Notes: generated by a model not told the origin, from the letters alone. A stretch of 64,000 nt of DNA from Aselliscus stoliczkanus (GCA_033961575.1 CM066739.1:68510559-68574558); one strand, 5' to 3'; positions 1-13,760 are shown, numbered from the stretch's first letter. Numbers and translations: made by a program.

Positions 1-720
1 AGGAACACATTTCTACTAGATCCGCCTTTCTCGGGAATCTAGGGTTTCATTTTCCTAAAGGAAATAACCCAGGGTAAATAATCAGTGTTTTGTCTTTTCA
101 TGAGTTTGCCAATGGTACTGATGTTGGTATCTTCTCTTGTTCCAAAGCCTGGACTTTGCTTGACGCTGCCACCTATGCTGGTTTTTAATCTCCAAAGAAA
201 TCTCGACCAAAACTGGTTTTCCACTCCGTTGTTTGTTTAGACCTACCGTGTTTGACTTGTTCTTCAAGAAATAGCTGTTAGTTTTCATGTGTGAAACTTC
301 AAGGATTAACGGACAGTGAGTGCCAGATACTTTACAGCTTTTGTCTACGTAAGTTAGAGTTTAAGGTTGAGTGAAGCTTCTTTCTTGCTTTTCCCAGAAT
401 GTGCTTTTTTAAAATTACAATTTGGAAAAGTCAACCGTGAAAGAGAAGAGAGATTATATTTAATCTTTCTTTCCAGCGGTTGCAGAGAGGGAGTGAAATT
501 TGTTTCTAAACTTAAAAACAAGAAACAAAACATTGTATGGATAGCAGGATAACGTGCCTCATGGTGGCCCTGAGGGCTTTATGCTAACCGTACACCTTTG
601 GCTGCAGGTCCATAAAGATAAATACTCAAAAATATGTACAGAGAGAAGGTGAGTTTCTTGTGTTTTATTTACATTTGGAGAGGCAGTGAGTAAGCAATTT
701 TCGTATATCTAAAACTTAAT

Positions 721-905
721 CTTTTATTTATTTATTTATTTTTATTGGGGAACAGTGTGTTTTTTCCAGGACCCAACGGCTCCAAGTCAAGTAGTTGTTT
801 CAATCCAATTGGGGAGGGCGCAGCCCAGTGGGCCATGTGGGAATCGAACTGGTAACCTTGATATTGTGAGCCTGTGCTCTAACCAACTGAGCTAACCGGC
901 TGCCC
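721..905 (-). mobile_element. VES-like tRNA SINE (type A)
   Basis: Read on the minus strand it starts GGGCAGCCGGTTAGCTCAGT, a tRNA A-box-like region, has a GGTTCGATTCC-type B box, and ends in GTTCCCCAATAAAAATAAA. Perfect target-site duplications TAAAACTTAAT flank it (710-720 and 906-916). This type is typical of bats. Confidence 0.9.
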
Positions 906-2584
906 TAAAACTTAATGTTTATCTAGTAATCGAAGCTAAGAATTAAAGGAAAGGTTAGGAATATTTCAAGTTCCAATATATTTGATAGACTTCAGTATGA
1001 TATAGTTGAGTAGATTAGCGACTTCTAATTTTAGATAGGTAATCTATTTTCAGAATAGGAGTAAGCAGAATCAATAATTACAGTCACAGATACTTTGAAG
1101 TAAATTTAATGCTAGGTCCAGCAGCAGTGGGCAACTTAACTGACTAGTCAGCAGCATGTGAAAGAAATAGGGTCTCTCAAGAGGAATCCAGTACCACACT
1201 CTGGTTTCCCTAAATTCCTTACGAATTATGAGCTTCTGATCTCAAGCAAATGCACAGCTGTTCTCAGGTACCTGAATTCTTTGGAGGTATGAAGGGGTCA
1301 TAGATATATTTCTTTTATATAGGCCATTTTTAATTAGTTAATTATACTCTTAGTTCAAAAACAGTCTAGATTCTGAAAGTAGAAATTAGAGTTTAATGAA
1401 GTATGTGTTGCGTTTGTCTGTTATAACTAATCTGTCATCTGAATTTTGAATTTGCCAGAGTTCCACTATTAAAGCTAACAAAGGTATTTGTAGGTTTGCC
1501 CCTGACCTTCGGGCTTGACATTTTAAAAGGTAGGGATGAGCCCTTCCCAGACTTTCAGTGCCATTGTCATAGCGCTGTTTCCAAAGTCGGAAGGATCATT
1601 AGAGGTCTCATTCAGCCACAGATCTAAGGTGACCTGTCTTGTAATTAAACTTGTAAATAATCTCTTCTAACAGTGCTCCTGAAACATCTTTATGCGTACC
1701 AACCACTGGGGATCTTAATAGACATGCCAATTCAGGGTCTGGATTAATTGTGCATTCCTAAAAAGATCCCAAATACACCCCAATCCTATTGGTCCCCAGC
1801 TCATACTTTGAGAAACAAAGTCTTAAGCTGTAAGAGAGTCAACCTCGTTGAAGCTGTAAAAGAGTCAGCCTCGTTCACCTCGATCACCGCCAAATTAGGA
1901 ACTCTTTTTATACGTTCACCCTTACAGTGTTTTGCTGGCCCCAATATTTTCCTCCTTTGGGTACAGCAATGAAAATAGAACCACAAATGGTTACCTTTCT
2001 GGAATTGCTTATATTGAGATTTACTTTAAAACTCCTTCAAAATAACCACTTAAAGCTCCATATATTTCTAGTTCCCATTATATTTCAAACACCTAGAATG
2101 ACTCCCTGTATGTGTTGGGCCCTGAATAAATATATGCTAAATGAGATCATGAATGGATGAATATATAGCATTCAGACTTTGGGCTGAATTATGAGTACCT
2201 TCATTTTTGGTTTCCGCTGTCAAATTTTTAATAGTCCCTAAAAACACATCAAGAAGCTACATAATTCTTTGTGTATATATGTAGAGTATATATAAACTGG
2301 AACATCATTCTTGCTTGCTGTGAGTCGTCAGGTTGACACCTGATCTCTTTTCATTGCTTCCTGCTTAGATTTAACTTACCCTTTAATGAACCAAGTTAGG
2401 TAATTTCCTTATCATAGCTAACAGCTTAAAGGCAATATAAAGAGTTTACTTCTGAAATAGAAACTTGATGATCTTCACAAATACATTATTATTCTTTCAC
2501 AGTAAAGCTAGTTCCGTCTTTTCTCTTTAGAAACTATGATGATAACACAAATCCCAGATCTTATATTTTTCATGTTAAAATTCT

Positions 2585-2845
2585 CCAAGTGTCAGCTCAA
2601 ACCCTACCTTTTGCAGTCTTTCTTGAGTCCATCTAGGCACACTTTGTAGCTTTATTTCTTCTACTTGATTTTATGATAGCTAGATCAATCACCCCACTGT
2701 TTTGCAGTTTCTTTCTAGCTCATTTTTTACTCCCTACCAATCACTCCATCGTAAACAAAATACTTTCATTATGCATTTGTTTAGGTGTGTCTAGTCTAGT
2801 GCTGGCCCACAGCAGCAGGAAATGTTGCCTGAACAAAAATGAATA
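2585..2845 (+). repeat. L2-like LINE remnant
   Basis: The stretch resembles an L2 3' end: a GTCAGCTCAAACCCTACC-like segment, pyrimidine-rich middle, then GTGCTGGCCCACAGCAGCAG and a decayed TTGAATGAATG-type tail. It is strongly diverged and its boundaries are approximate. Confidence 0.45.
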
Positions 2846-4028
2846 ATTTGAGCATTTGCAGGGAAGAGAGAAGACCAAAGCAGGCAGAACAAGTTATCTG
2901 AGGCAGCGTCTTGGAGAAGGTGATGATGATCATTTGGTTTGGCATTATCATTTGCCTTATGTCAACTGGCCAAAATAACTCTCCAGGAAATCCACCAAAA
3001 GAACGGTTTATTTGGGAAAAGAAAAGAAACAAAAACCCCCACAGCAGCATGGAACCACACACCTCCAACCAGGGCAACCAGCAGTTGCCTAGGTGAAGAA
3101 TAGTCCTGGTTCCAAGATGGCGTCTCTATTTATTAGCATCCCTCCCCTGGAAGTTACCACAAAATTTAACAGGAAATCAGAACCAGAGAATCAACAAGGA
3201 GCCAGCTTCACCCCATAGTCCTCCCAGCTCTATGGTTAAGCATCTTAAGATGCCAGTTCACTTTTATCACTTATAATTATGATAAATCACGGCCAATATT
3301 TTAGAGTTGTAAATAAACACTCCATAAGAAGATGGTGTCGCTACAGAAGCAGTTAACTGGGAAGATATTTACAAAATCTTCTGAACTTAATTCTTACTCC
3401 ATAGGAAAGAACTTGTTAGGGATGTACAAGTGACTAGAATTACATCGGTCATCTTGAAAGGAAAAGTGGCATGCTCAACAAATGCTTATTGAGCAAAGAT
3501 GAATGAAACTGGTTCCCTGCTTTCAAGGCGCTTACACTTTCCGAAGCATACGTACACTGCTACCAATTACACTGGGAGGAGCTGTCTGGTGGAGAAGCAA
3601 GCAAAATGCTGTGGGAACCCAAAGAGCACAGACATGGGTTCCAGCTGGAGGGAGCAGAGGCTAATGAGTTGGATAGAAATATATTTTACATAGATTATAT
3701 CTCTCTTGCCTTCTGAAGTGAAATCAGTCCACCACAGGCAACCTGACCTCTTAGTGATCATTCCCGTGAATGGGGGTTTTGAGGCTCAGTCAACTGGAAG
3801 CTGCTGTCACTGTACTGCATCGCCCAGACTCTTCTGGACTCTTGTGTCTGCTCATGGTCCTTTTGTGCCTCTCTGACGGGTATCTCGCCAGCTGTGAGTG
3901 AGCTTGCGGCCTCTCCCATGCTTGGTCTGATTTGTCATGGGGCCATAACACAGATAAAGGCACCGTGTTCTTGCATCACCTTTGAGTGTCCTGAGGCTTT
4001 TTATGGAGCAGTTGCTCTGTAGACTTTG

Positions 4029-4200
4029 CTTCAAAATGCTCAGAACTATCCTACAAGGTAGAGGGTATTATACCCATTTTATAGAGGAGGAGGTTTAAGA
4101 GAGTAACTTTCCCTGGGTGTCATAGCTGGTGTCATAGCTGGTAAATAGCAGCGCCTCAGTCTTCCCCCATCTGTGTGCCTCCAAAACTTAGGTTCTTTTA
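4029..4200 (-). repeat. MIR-like SINE remnant
   Basis: It contains the antisense MIR core order: AACTATCCTACAAGGTAGAG, then CCCATTTTATAGAGGAGGAG, then CATAGCTGGTAAATAGCAG. A 12-bp piece TGTCATAGCTGG is tandemly duplicated inside it (about 4118-4141). Confidence 0.6.
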
Positions 4201-7200
4201 ACTGCCTTCTTCTGCCTCTGTAGATGATGTTGCGTGTCCTATGCTAGGTGTGGGGATGCATGGCCCAGGGGACCCTGTTCCTGCCCTCCTGAAGCCTGAA
4301 AGCCCTGTATTTAAGTGCTAGATAAGTGATCCCAGTAGAGTAAGTATTTCTATTTTGTGGTGTAGGGTACAGATGGTTCTAAAGGTGTTTACCCTTGTTG
4401 TCCATCTTCTGCTAATATTTGCTTCTCTTTAGGAGTTTAACCACGGATTGATAGGGGGAAAATGTTTGCCACAGTCTCCTCGATGTTCATTCACCTGTGC
4501 TGGGTCCCTTTGGGGAAACAAGTAAAAGGAATCTTCTGTAAAGGAGTTACCATATATACTGCTAGATCTAGACTTTTTGAAGCATTTACAAAAAATGTAT
4601 TATGCTTGGCACACGTGTACTGAATAACAAATGGGTATGGTTTTGACTCTGCTATACTTTGAAACAACTCCAAAAGTATTTCAGTTGACCATCTTCATTT
4701 ATTTACACCAACTCTGGCTTTTACAACAATCTGGCTTTTTGCTAGTTATCACAAAAGAATGGAAATTTTCTCATGACACAGTTAATTTTCATTCATTTCT
4801 AAAGATACACCATAAAAAGAATCAAACTTATGTACTAACCTGGAGTTTAAGGGGCATTAATATTTGGAAACAAACTGATGATAGAAAGCTGGAACCTCAC
4901 AAGGACTGAGGAATTAACTCTTGCATAAACGAGTTTGTGGCAAATTTAAATAAATAAGAAATAGAGCAGTATTCGTATATTTATTGAGTTTCTCTGATAA
5001 AGAGGTACTCCTATCAATTCTATCAAAGTTTTTCTCATTCCTTGAGTAAAACTTAAGCGTATGTTTTTTTAAAAAACCCCAGAATATCTTAGTGGTAATC
5101 ATATTTACTTAAACATTATTTCACTGTCTTCTATGTATGTCGCCTCATGCTGTTTATTATAAAGTACTTCTGTTTCTGAATCTTGATCCCTTTCTTGGAA
5201 ACGTTAATATGATAACGACTTTTCCAGGGCCCTAATTTTTTATGTCAGCTTTTACCATCTTCACTAGAAAAGTAAATGAGAAAGTTGTCTGGGAGATAAT
5301 TTATTTAGTAAATAGCCTGACACTCAAGAAGTTCACCCTAATGAAATGGGCCATATTTTTCCAACATGTAAGCAGTTCCTGGAGAAGGTGAAAACTAAAT
5401 CAGACCCTTTTTGAGGTTTGCCTTAGCACATTCAGGTCAAAGAGTACAAACTGTTAAAATCTGTACCCACAGGAATTGATGCCAGTTATAAACGTGCCTA
5501 ATTTGCCCTTGTGGGATATTGAAAGAAACGGCATGGAGCTTTTCTTGTTTATTGCCCAGTGATGGAATGAGTCTCCTTCCTTATAAAAGGGTTTTATTAC
5601 TCTTTGTTGTGCTGTATATCTGTTTAAGATCCCAAAGCTGCCCCGGGATTGTTATGACCGGTATCCATTTAACACCTTCTTCATTTTTAAGATTCATGGC
5701 ATTTGCAAACATGTGTTGCCCATGTTCTATGCCTCAGTCACAGTGCTAGGAGTTGAGGATGGATTTTTTTTTTTAAGTGAATAAGAGTCTTTGTGTTTGT
5801 CACTTCTGGTCTAGTTCTGGAAACAGACACAGAAGCAGACAGTGAGGACACAGTGTAGAAAGTACAGGGACGAGCTGAGAGCATGGAAGAGGGGTGCCAG
5901 ACCCAAGGATCACAAAAGGCTTCCTGAAATTTTACACTTGCCTTTACTCTGCTACTTCCAGCAGCTGCTGCCATGGTCAGGGAAGCCGGGTCCCTCTGTG
6001 GATGTTTGCGTTCCAGCGAAACTGCAGCTTCCATAGTCATTCAACAGAAACTGAGTGGTGGATGTGCCAGCAAGGGGTACTAAGATTGGACATGTAATAA
6101 ATACCATTGAATATGCTCTCATACACCTATTGATTTTTTTTGTTCACTGAAATCCTATTACTCTGGAGCAGAGGAAATGAAAATAGGGCAACTACCCCTA
6201 TTTCTAAAGTTGGCACTCCCTTCTCTTGGTCTCTGCAGGGGCACCCTCCCTCTGGAAGAGCTGTACTGGTGCTTAGAGTTGTGCTGTCAGTGTCTTCTAA
6301 AGCGTCGAGTGAAGACGCTGGCAGATCGACAGAGCCCGCGTGTGTGAAAGGCTCTGCAAATGGTAAAGCGGCGTCTGCACATCACTTGCTTTTGTATCTG
6401 TGATACCAGCGGGTGCCCTGGGTTCTGTAGCTCTCTGTCACGGTTTGACATTGAGGACAGGTGTCCTTCCTTGTCTCCGTCTTGCCTCCGTTTTCCTTGT
6501 CTTCCTCCTGTCCATTTTTCTCCACAGAAAAATGCTGATGCTTGCATGCCTGCCATCATCTGAGCATCACTGCCAGAGGTGGCATTTTCAGTATCAGCGC
6601 CCCTCCCCACGCTCATGACCCAGGAGCACCCACATCATTCATTGTGCTGGCCAGGCCTGTTGCTTAGGACCTCTGAGCACTCGGCCAACCTCGCTTGTCC
6701 CTTATATGCAGCATGGTGGCCTTGTCCATCTAAGGGTCTGCCCAAGTGCCAGTGGACAGAGTTCCCCGATGCCTTACACACTCTGTCTTTGGTCTTCTTG
6801 ACAGAATGTTGTTGGTGTCCAGCTTCTAATATGGCTGATTGCATTGGAGGCAAGAGAAGTACCATGGGGTACGTCCCATTGGATTCAATGGGTCTACGAT
6901 TTTTTACCTCAAGCACTGTACTCCCCAGGCAGCCAGCCACTTGCTCTGCAGAGCTTTGGCAGGTCTGGGTCTCCAGGTCCCAGGGCACTGAGCCTCCTGA
7001 CATTGCTGCTACCCAAAGTCAAGTCTTGTCCGTGAGCCCACTTTCTGCGTAGCAGCCGGAGCCACCAGCCAGGAGTCAGCTAATGTTTGAAAAGGATGCA
7101 AGTCTGGCTGCCGTACTTCCTGTCTTGTAGATCAATGCTCTTTGGCTGTTTTGCTGATGTCATTTCACATCTGTTTTTTTGTTGTTGTTGTTTTTTGTTT

Positions 7201-8230
7201 TTTGTTTGAGTGAGATTTAACAAGGAAGAAGAATGTTGAATCTAGCAAGAACCCATTACACCATGAATGATGAAGGGTAGGCTCCAGTTTTATTGCTATT
7301 TGGTTTGTTTACTTCATTGGGGAAAACAAATGATCATGTCACCCTATTGAGGATTTCACTTTCTCTTTGACATAGGAACAAACAGCCTCCCACGTTTCAA
7401 TTGTTTTTGCCACTGCTGGAAGGGTTGATTAAAAACAAAAACCACATTGTTATGCTGCTTGCCTATATCATGACCTTCACAATGGGGTCACAGAGGGAAA
7501 CCAATAAAATACGTATATATTTTTAAGAAATGAAGGACCCTTCACTACAAATGCCCTGGAATCTCGGTTACATTAAAGCAAAGTGGATGAGATGATGACA
7601 AACCAAACCAAACAACAGGGCGAGGACATGAGTCTTTATGTTATTTTATGTATTATGTGTTGGAGATGAGGATTCAACTTCCATTAATTCATTAAAATAA
7701 AACATTACCATGTCCCTTTCTCTCCCTCTTGTCTTCATCTGGCAGAATGTTCCTGGTAATGGGTGCATTTTTTTTTTTCCCACTAAAAACGTGTGTTCAG
7801 CTTTTGGCCTATTAAACCATTTGAGGGGGTGGAAGGTGATAGATGCTGGCTACTTTGGGTTTCCCCAGGGCCAGACCCTAATTGGCCCCTTTCTGGCCTC
7901 TTGTCTCTAGGAGTGTGTACTTTTCCTGTTTATATTCTTTGACACGCAGGCTTTTGGAGCCCAGCAAAAAGGTTCCTGTGTTTTGTGATCTTTCCATTGC
8001 TGGCCAATATTGATTTGTGATGAGCCAAACCTGATTTGAGTAGTGAGTTGACAGGCCCATATCCTGGGGGGTATATGAGTGTGTGACAGTTGAGGGAACA
8101 GATGAGGAGGTCTTACCATTCTGTTGCTAGGTTGCTGAACCCTGAATTTCCTGAATCCTAAACACAGCATTTGTGTTCTAAATTGTATTTATGGTAGAAA
8201 GCAGTTGCTGTGCATGGTTTTTTGTTGTTG

Positions 8231-8238
8231 TTTTTTTT

Positions 8239-8277
<39 letters not shown>
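8231..8277. repeat. T-tract plus (TG)n microsatellite
   Basis: About 13 T followed by about 17 TG units, ending at TTTACTT. Confidence 0.97.
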
Positions 8278-8279
<2 letters not shown>

Positions 8280-8869
8280 ACTTGGGGCTAGGGAGCATGG
8301 TGAGATATAAAATAAATAAAAGAAAATAGACACAGTACATCAGAAAATAATTATAAGGAAATGCTTATGGCAAACTAGGAAAAAAAGAATCATTCCCTCT
8401 GCAACCCAGGACAATTATTTTGTTTGTGTCCAGGGAGCTGTTGCGCAGGCCTTGGTGCGGGGGTTGGAGCCATCATGGTAACTCAGTCATGAACTGGACC
8501 TTGTCTTAAAAGTCAACTGATGCATTTGTGAAGCTGCAGCCAGTCTATTCCCCCGATCTAGGAGTAGGAGTAGGGGTGTCAGTCTTTGGTATATGTTTTT
8601 CTTTCTTTCTTTTTATTCCTTTTCCGCTAAATTTTCTCTTCTATTCATAATTCTTTATCGTATGGACAAAAGCTTCTATTTAAAAATAACCTTTATTCAG
8701 AGTATAATTTTACCAAATCATGGTGTAATTATACTATCAACTTTTGTCCTTTTAAAAATAGCCTCTAATAATCAGAAATTTTCAGCTGTACTTTTGGCAA
8801 AAGTTATGTTTTCATAATGTCCATAGTTCTCTCATCCTGTACACTTTTGCTTTCTAGCCAACATGTCAG

Positions 8870-9440
8870 GTAACAAATATTTATTAATCTCCCACTTGGC
8901 GCAAAGAATTGCAAAGGATCAAAGGCATCAAAAGCATGACTTGCCTTGAAATATTCCTAAATGAATTAGGACGCCGAGACAAAAAGGCACAAAAGTTCAT
9001 GCTGTAAAACAATGGTACAGGGGATGTCCCAAGACTGAGTATATAATTATTTCCTAAATGAGAGGAAAATGCTGACTCCAGAAGGAGGAGGACTCCCATA
9101 GGCCAACCTAGGCTGAGATGGAAAGATAACCGTGGACAGGTAGCAACATGGAAGGGTGATGAGTGGGCCATATGGACACAAGCTGATGAATTTAGAATAG
9201 GGAAGGTCTGTATGGCCTGGAGCAAGGTTTCTTCGAGGTGATAAGACTTATTCTGAACCTTGAGGGATGGGTAGAATTTGAATCACATGCAAAGATTAAT
9301 GGGGGGGGGGCTTTCTATTTAAGGTGAAACTGTGAGCCATGGAGGCAGTCAGGGTTAGAATATGAGCACTGTTCAGGGGTTATTTAGTAGCTAGAGACTT
9401 GACAGGCTGGAGCAGCACACCTGTAGAAAGCTGGATGAGG
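8870..9440 (+). repeat. Ancient interspersed repeat, family unresolved
   Basis: AACAAATATTTATTAATCTC followed by a G-rich region (GGAAGGTCTGTATGGCCTGG, GAACCTTGAGGGATGGGTAG) matches the layout of a very common old mammalian repeat with TTTATTGAGC...CTGTGTCCTCAAGGAGCT phrases. Similar stretches occur at 9505-10440, 12985-13150, 32920-33060, 39480-40110 and 60660-61560. I cannot name the family with confidence. Confidence 0.4.
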
Positions 9441-9504
9441 TTGGAGGTATGAATGAAAAGCCTTGATTTCCATGAGAAGGCTTTTAAACTTTCTTCTTCA
9501 GGCG

Positions 9505-10440
9505 CTTACTTTTTATTTATTTATTGAGCATATATTCTGAGCTAAATACTGTTAGAAGCTGGGATTATCATAGGGAGCAAGAAACATGTAAGCTGTGTCT
9601 CTCACGGAGTTGGCACTCCAGACTTAGGGAAGCCATCAATGGGCAATTAGGAATTAATAATATCCTGCCCTATATGAGGGCTATGAAGGGGGCTTATCGG
9701 GTGCGCTGGGACCTTTTCGGAGGATCAGCTCACACAGACCTGAAGTTACCCAGGCAGAGAAGAGGAAGGACAGCCTTCTAGGCAGTGGGTAGCAGGTTGG
9801 AAGACCAAGCCAGCCCGCTGCGTGCCATTTTAAAGAGGGCGATTGAGTTCCTTCTCTCTGCCCAGCAAGGCACCCAATATAGCAGGGGAGACAAATACAG
9901 AAGATGGTTTGTGCCCTCAAAGCACTTAGTATCTATTTATAGAGAAATGTCTAAGAAACATCAGAAACATCAAATATTTGACTCTATAAGTAAGAGTTTA
10001 GGAAGGAAGGCATGGAATGGTATGAGGGCTTCCTGGACAACTAAAGGCTTATGCAGAAGTAGAGAGGTGGGCACGTGAGTAGAATATTGAGAGAGAATGG
10101 GGGTCTGTGAGACCACCTGATGTCATGAAGAGGACACGAGTTACTTTGGAGCAGTAGGAAGAGGTGCCAGTGGGTCAATAGGTCTGAGTCCCGGGGAATC
10201 CTAAGTTCCCTAAATGTGTTGGCCTTCAATTTTTTCATTTGTAACATTAGGAATCTTGACCTGAGTGGTCCCTGAGGACATGTTTAGCTTGAAAGCCCAC
10301 CTATCTTGGACTTGACCCCAGAGGCATTAAGGAGTCCTGAAGGATTTTGGACCAGGGAAAGCAGTTGGCAGGATCAGTGCATTAAGAATCTCAATTTGTC
10401 TTTGTTGTAGAAAATTAAAGGCATAATTACTAATTTAGGA
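9505..10440 (+). repeat. Ancient interspersed repeat, family unresolved
   Basis: It begins TTTATTTATTTATTGAGCAT and carries later phrases such as CCAGGGAAAGCAGTTGGCAG near 10350-10380, matching the same old repeat layout as 8870-9440. Diverged, with approximate ends. Confidence 0.4.
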
Positions 10441-12223
10441 GTACAATTTTTTACTAAACATTTTCCTCATGTTCTGATGTTTTAAAACCATCCATAGGAG
10501 CATCCTGGTGTCCATTGGGCCAATTCCTTCTGAGATTTTCCTTTCTCACCAAAGCATTAACAAAAAAACAAAACAAACAAACAAACAAAAAACAAAAAGC
10601 ACCACTACCACCAAAAAACAAATATGGCCTAGAAAAGGCTGATGAACAAATAAGAGATTTAGAGGTTGGGTCCAGCAAGTCATCTACAAATACAAATTTT
10701 AAATTGTATGATAAAATTCTTTGAAAATTTGAGGGTGATCTTAGAATTAGAAATTTTATATCTTTTATTTTTGCAGTGCCATTCCTAGGGTGATAATGGC
10801 AGTGACATAATAGAGGTGATGGTGGAGTGACATCCTCCCAGGTAGAGGATTTCTAAGCACCTTGCCGGATGTGACTTTTTCACACCTAGGACTGAAACTG
10901 CCTCAATCTGGTTGCCCACTGGAGGTCCCGCAGAGATGACAGCGGGGCAGAGGCCTTGTTAGAACCGAATGTGGTGAAATCCTAAATGTTATAGAAGATG
11001 CTATAGAAGATGCCAAGAAAAGGGTTTATCATCAAGCCATGCATTTAACTCTATTCAGACGAGACTTGAAGCTTCCATGTGTCAACCCGGAACTCAATGT
11101 GGATCTGCTGGAGAACCTTAAGCCCCAGAGGGACTGACGGTCCCCTTTGGTGGGTCCCAGTCATGTTGCCCCTGTAACCTTATCCAGTCTTCCCAAACTT
11201 GTTCCTCTGGTCTCATCCTCTGAGTACATTTAGCTGGACAAGTAGCAAAGAACACCAGCGTTGACCAATTGTGCTACTTTAAATGAGGAACACTGGACTG
11301 ATGTAATTATTTCAGAGTGGGCTGCAGATTTTTGGTAACATTTACGAGGTGACCCTGTAACCCTATAATGTTCTTTAATAGCTTTTCAGTGGCCAGAGAA
11401 GAGCATCAAGGCCAGAGAAGAGTTTCTTGTCCTCCCTTTTATGTTTTTGTTACCTCAAACCCCACTAAACGTCACAGAAATGATGGTAGGCTCATGGGAA
11501 AGGGACTTCAGTGCCCAGTCATGAGCGAAGTCTTCCGGGTAGAAGGGCATCTCCTGGTACATTAGAAAGGAGTGAGTGGCCATTACTCAGCTGAATTGGC
11601 TTTGTCCTCCAGGGTCTGTTCTCCCAGCTTCTTACTTTTGTTTTAAGTCGATGATTGCTTAGAATGTGTTTTTGGCCTAACTCTACAAAATCAACAAAGT
11701 TCCCCAAAGTTGTGTACATTCCTTGAGAGCAGCATGAGACTTGAGGTGGCTCTTTTGGCGGGGGCGGGGTTCATTTTTTTTTAAAACTCTGTAGGCTAAC
11801 GGGGCATTGGTCCGTGCTATCTGAAAAATGATATTTATAATTTCAATTTGTTTGGCTTTCTAAACACATCATTCTTAAATAGTTCTTTGTCATGGAAAGC
11901 TAACCAAGGATATAAATCTCAGCAACCATTCCCCCCCCCTGGAAAAACAAAAACACCCTGATTTTTCAGATGGGTGAGTTTTCGAAGCACTGTTGAACAC
12001 CTCTAGATTGTAGTTGAAAGTCAGGAAATGCACGCCAAGTCCTGGCTGACTTATCCACTTTGGAATCTCTGGTTCCTAGAGGAATGTTCAGAGCTAGAAA
12101 ATAAGTCCCCCCAAAAGATTGTTGAAATAAATAATTATGGTAATTTTCTGGGCAGTTTAGAGCCAATAGTATAAGTGCCAACAGCTTTCAAAATTGCATT
12201 ATACTAGTATAATATTACATATG

Positions 12224-12782
12224 TGGCTTGACAATTAACTTGCGAACTCATCCTAGAAAAAGCATTACATACCTCCTTGCTGAATATCATTATGTTCACT
12301 TTTGAAGTACTCCCCTTGGGAAGCTATGCACCAATGCCAGTGCCTAGTCCACCCTTCAAAGCAATTTTGGAACTCGTTTTTTCTAGAGTGGCCATCAGAG
12401 CTGTCATCGTATTACCCTTGGTGGCCTGAATGGCATCAAAATGTCAATATTTCTTGTATTGTCAAGTAAAGAAAGAAGTTACTGGGGACCGGATCAGGTG
12501 AGCAGGGAGGGTGTTCTAATACAGTTATTTATTTACTGGCTAAAAACTCCCTCACAGACAGTGCCGTATGAGCTGGTGCATTGTCATGATGCAATGAATT
12601 GTTGGTGAAAAGTTCAGGTCGTCTAACCTTGTCATGTAGCCTTTTCAGCACTTCGGAATAGTAAACTTGGTTAACTGTTTGTCCAGTTGATACAAATTCA
12701 TAATGAATAATCCCTCTGATACCAAAAAAAAAAAGTTAGCAACATCGTGGCAACAAGTTCCCGAACATAATTGTCAGACCTT
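12224..12782 (-). mobile_element. Internally deleted mariner with transposase relic
   Basis: Ends are imperfect inverted repeats: TGGCTTGACAATTAACTTGC at the left and the complement of GGTCTGACAATTATGTTCGG at the right. The minus strand still encodes the middle and C-terminal part of a mariner-type DDD transposase, including HDNAPAHTALSVREFLASK near 12535-12600 and CFEGWTRHWHWCIASQGEYF near 12290-12350 in a shifted frame. Stops and frameshifts are present. The N-terminal DNA-binding part and first catalytic region are missing: sequence jumps from the 5' terminal region to the GIIHYEF segment at a poly-A/T run. It is dead as a transposase. Confidence 0.88.
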
Positions 12783-13559
12783 GTATTAGACTGTCTTTTT
12801 AAGGAGTATGTACTGAACATGATTTTAAATAGTCTGTGATGGCTCAGGTGAACACCTTTAACCATAGTTATTGGTGATGTACTAAAGAAGTCACTGTCCA
12901 TGCAGGTGACCTAGGACACAGGCCTGAGGGGAGCACCCTTCCTTAAAAGCCCTTGAAATCGCTTTGTGAAAAGAATTTTTTAAAGGAATTCATTCACATC
13001 TGTTACAGACCTACTGTGTGCCTGACCTGTACCAGAGGGAATATAGAGACGAATAACTAGGTCCAGGTTGTGACCTTGAAAGTCTGACTGGTGACGGAGA
13101 CAGACACATAAACACTTTAATAGCAGGAAGATGTAAGCTGCACTTTCATCGAGACTGTGACAGGGATTGGGCGACAGCTCACTGACCTTCAGCTTGTGCA
13201 CACACAGCAGCCTTTGTCTTCGGAGCACTGAGATGTCCCACACAGAGGCCGACCTCCCCACCCCCAACACCCCCAGGCACTGCCCAGGGCCCTCTGCAGA
13301 TGCTGCACTTAGACCAGGAACTTCTGCTACACAATGTTGCATCTGCCTGCTTAGGTTTGGTGCAATTCCTAAGAGCCACCAAGCCCCCGCAGTTAACCTC
13401 TCATCTGTCTTTCCATCTCTTCTGTCTAGCCTCTTTTGCCTCTGCCCCTTCTTAACACATTTTTTGCGGGAAACGAGTAAACTCGTCATATAGCTTTTTA
13501 TGCCCGCTTACAAAGTGTTCAAGTTCATTCCTATCTCTTTCAGTGACGATGATGGTGAT

Positions 13560-13760
13560 GATGATGATAACTTTCATGTGTTAATTGTTTACTACTTGCC
13601 CAGTGCTGTCCTAAGCACTTGCACATGTATCATCTTCTTCTCTTAAAATTCATGCCGTCTTATCCCTTCTTACAAATGAGGACCCAAGGCACTGTGACAT
13701 TAATGACTCACCCAAAGGCACACAACTCTTTTCCCTCACAAAACCACAAAATACTGGGTG
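13560..13760 (-). repeat. MIR remnant
   Basis: Antisense MIR order: GCCCAGTGCTGTCCTAAGCA, TACAAATGAGGACCCAAGGC, then ACTCACCCAAAGGCACACAA. A GATGAT run precedes it. Confidence 0.65.

Noticed and set aside
2900..3330. Possible LTR or endogenous retrovirus fragment
   Set aside because: Some LTR-like composition (CCAAGATGGCGTCTCTATTT) but no paired ends, primer site or retroviral coding relic.
6579..7052. 157-codon open frame, plus strand
   Set aside because: No recognisable protein, Cys/Ser/Pro-rich composition typical of chance frames in GC-richer intron, and an equally open frame on the other strand.
12980..13489. 169-codon open frame, minus strand
   Set aside because: No known domain, overlaps a repeat-like stretch and has a competing 108-codon frame on the plus strand.
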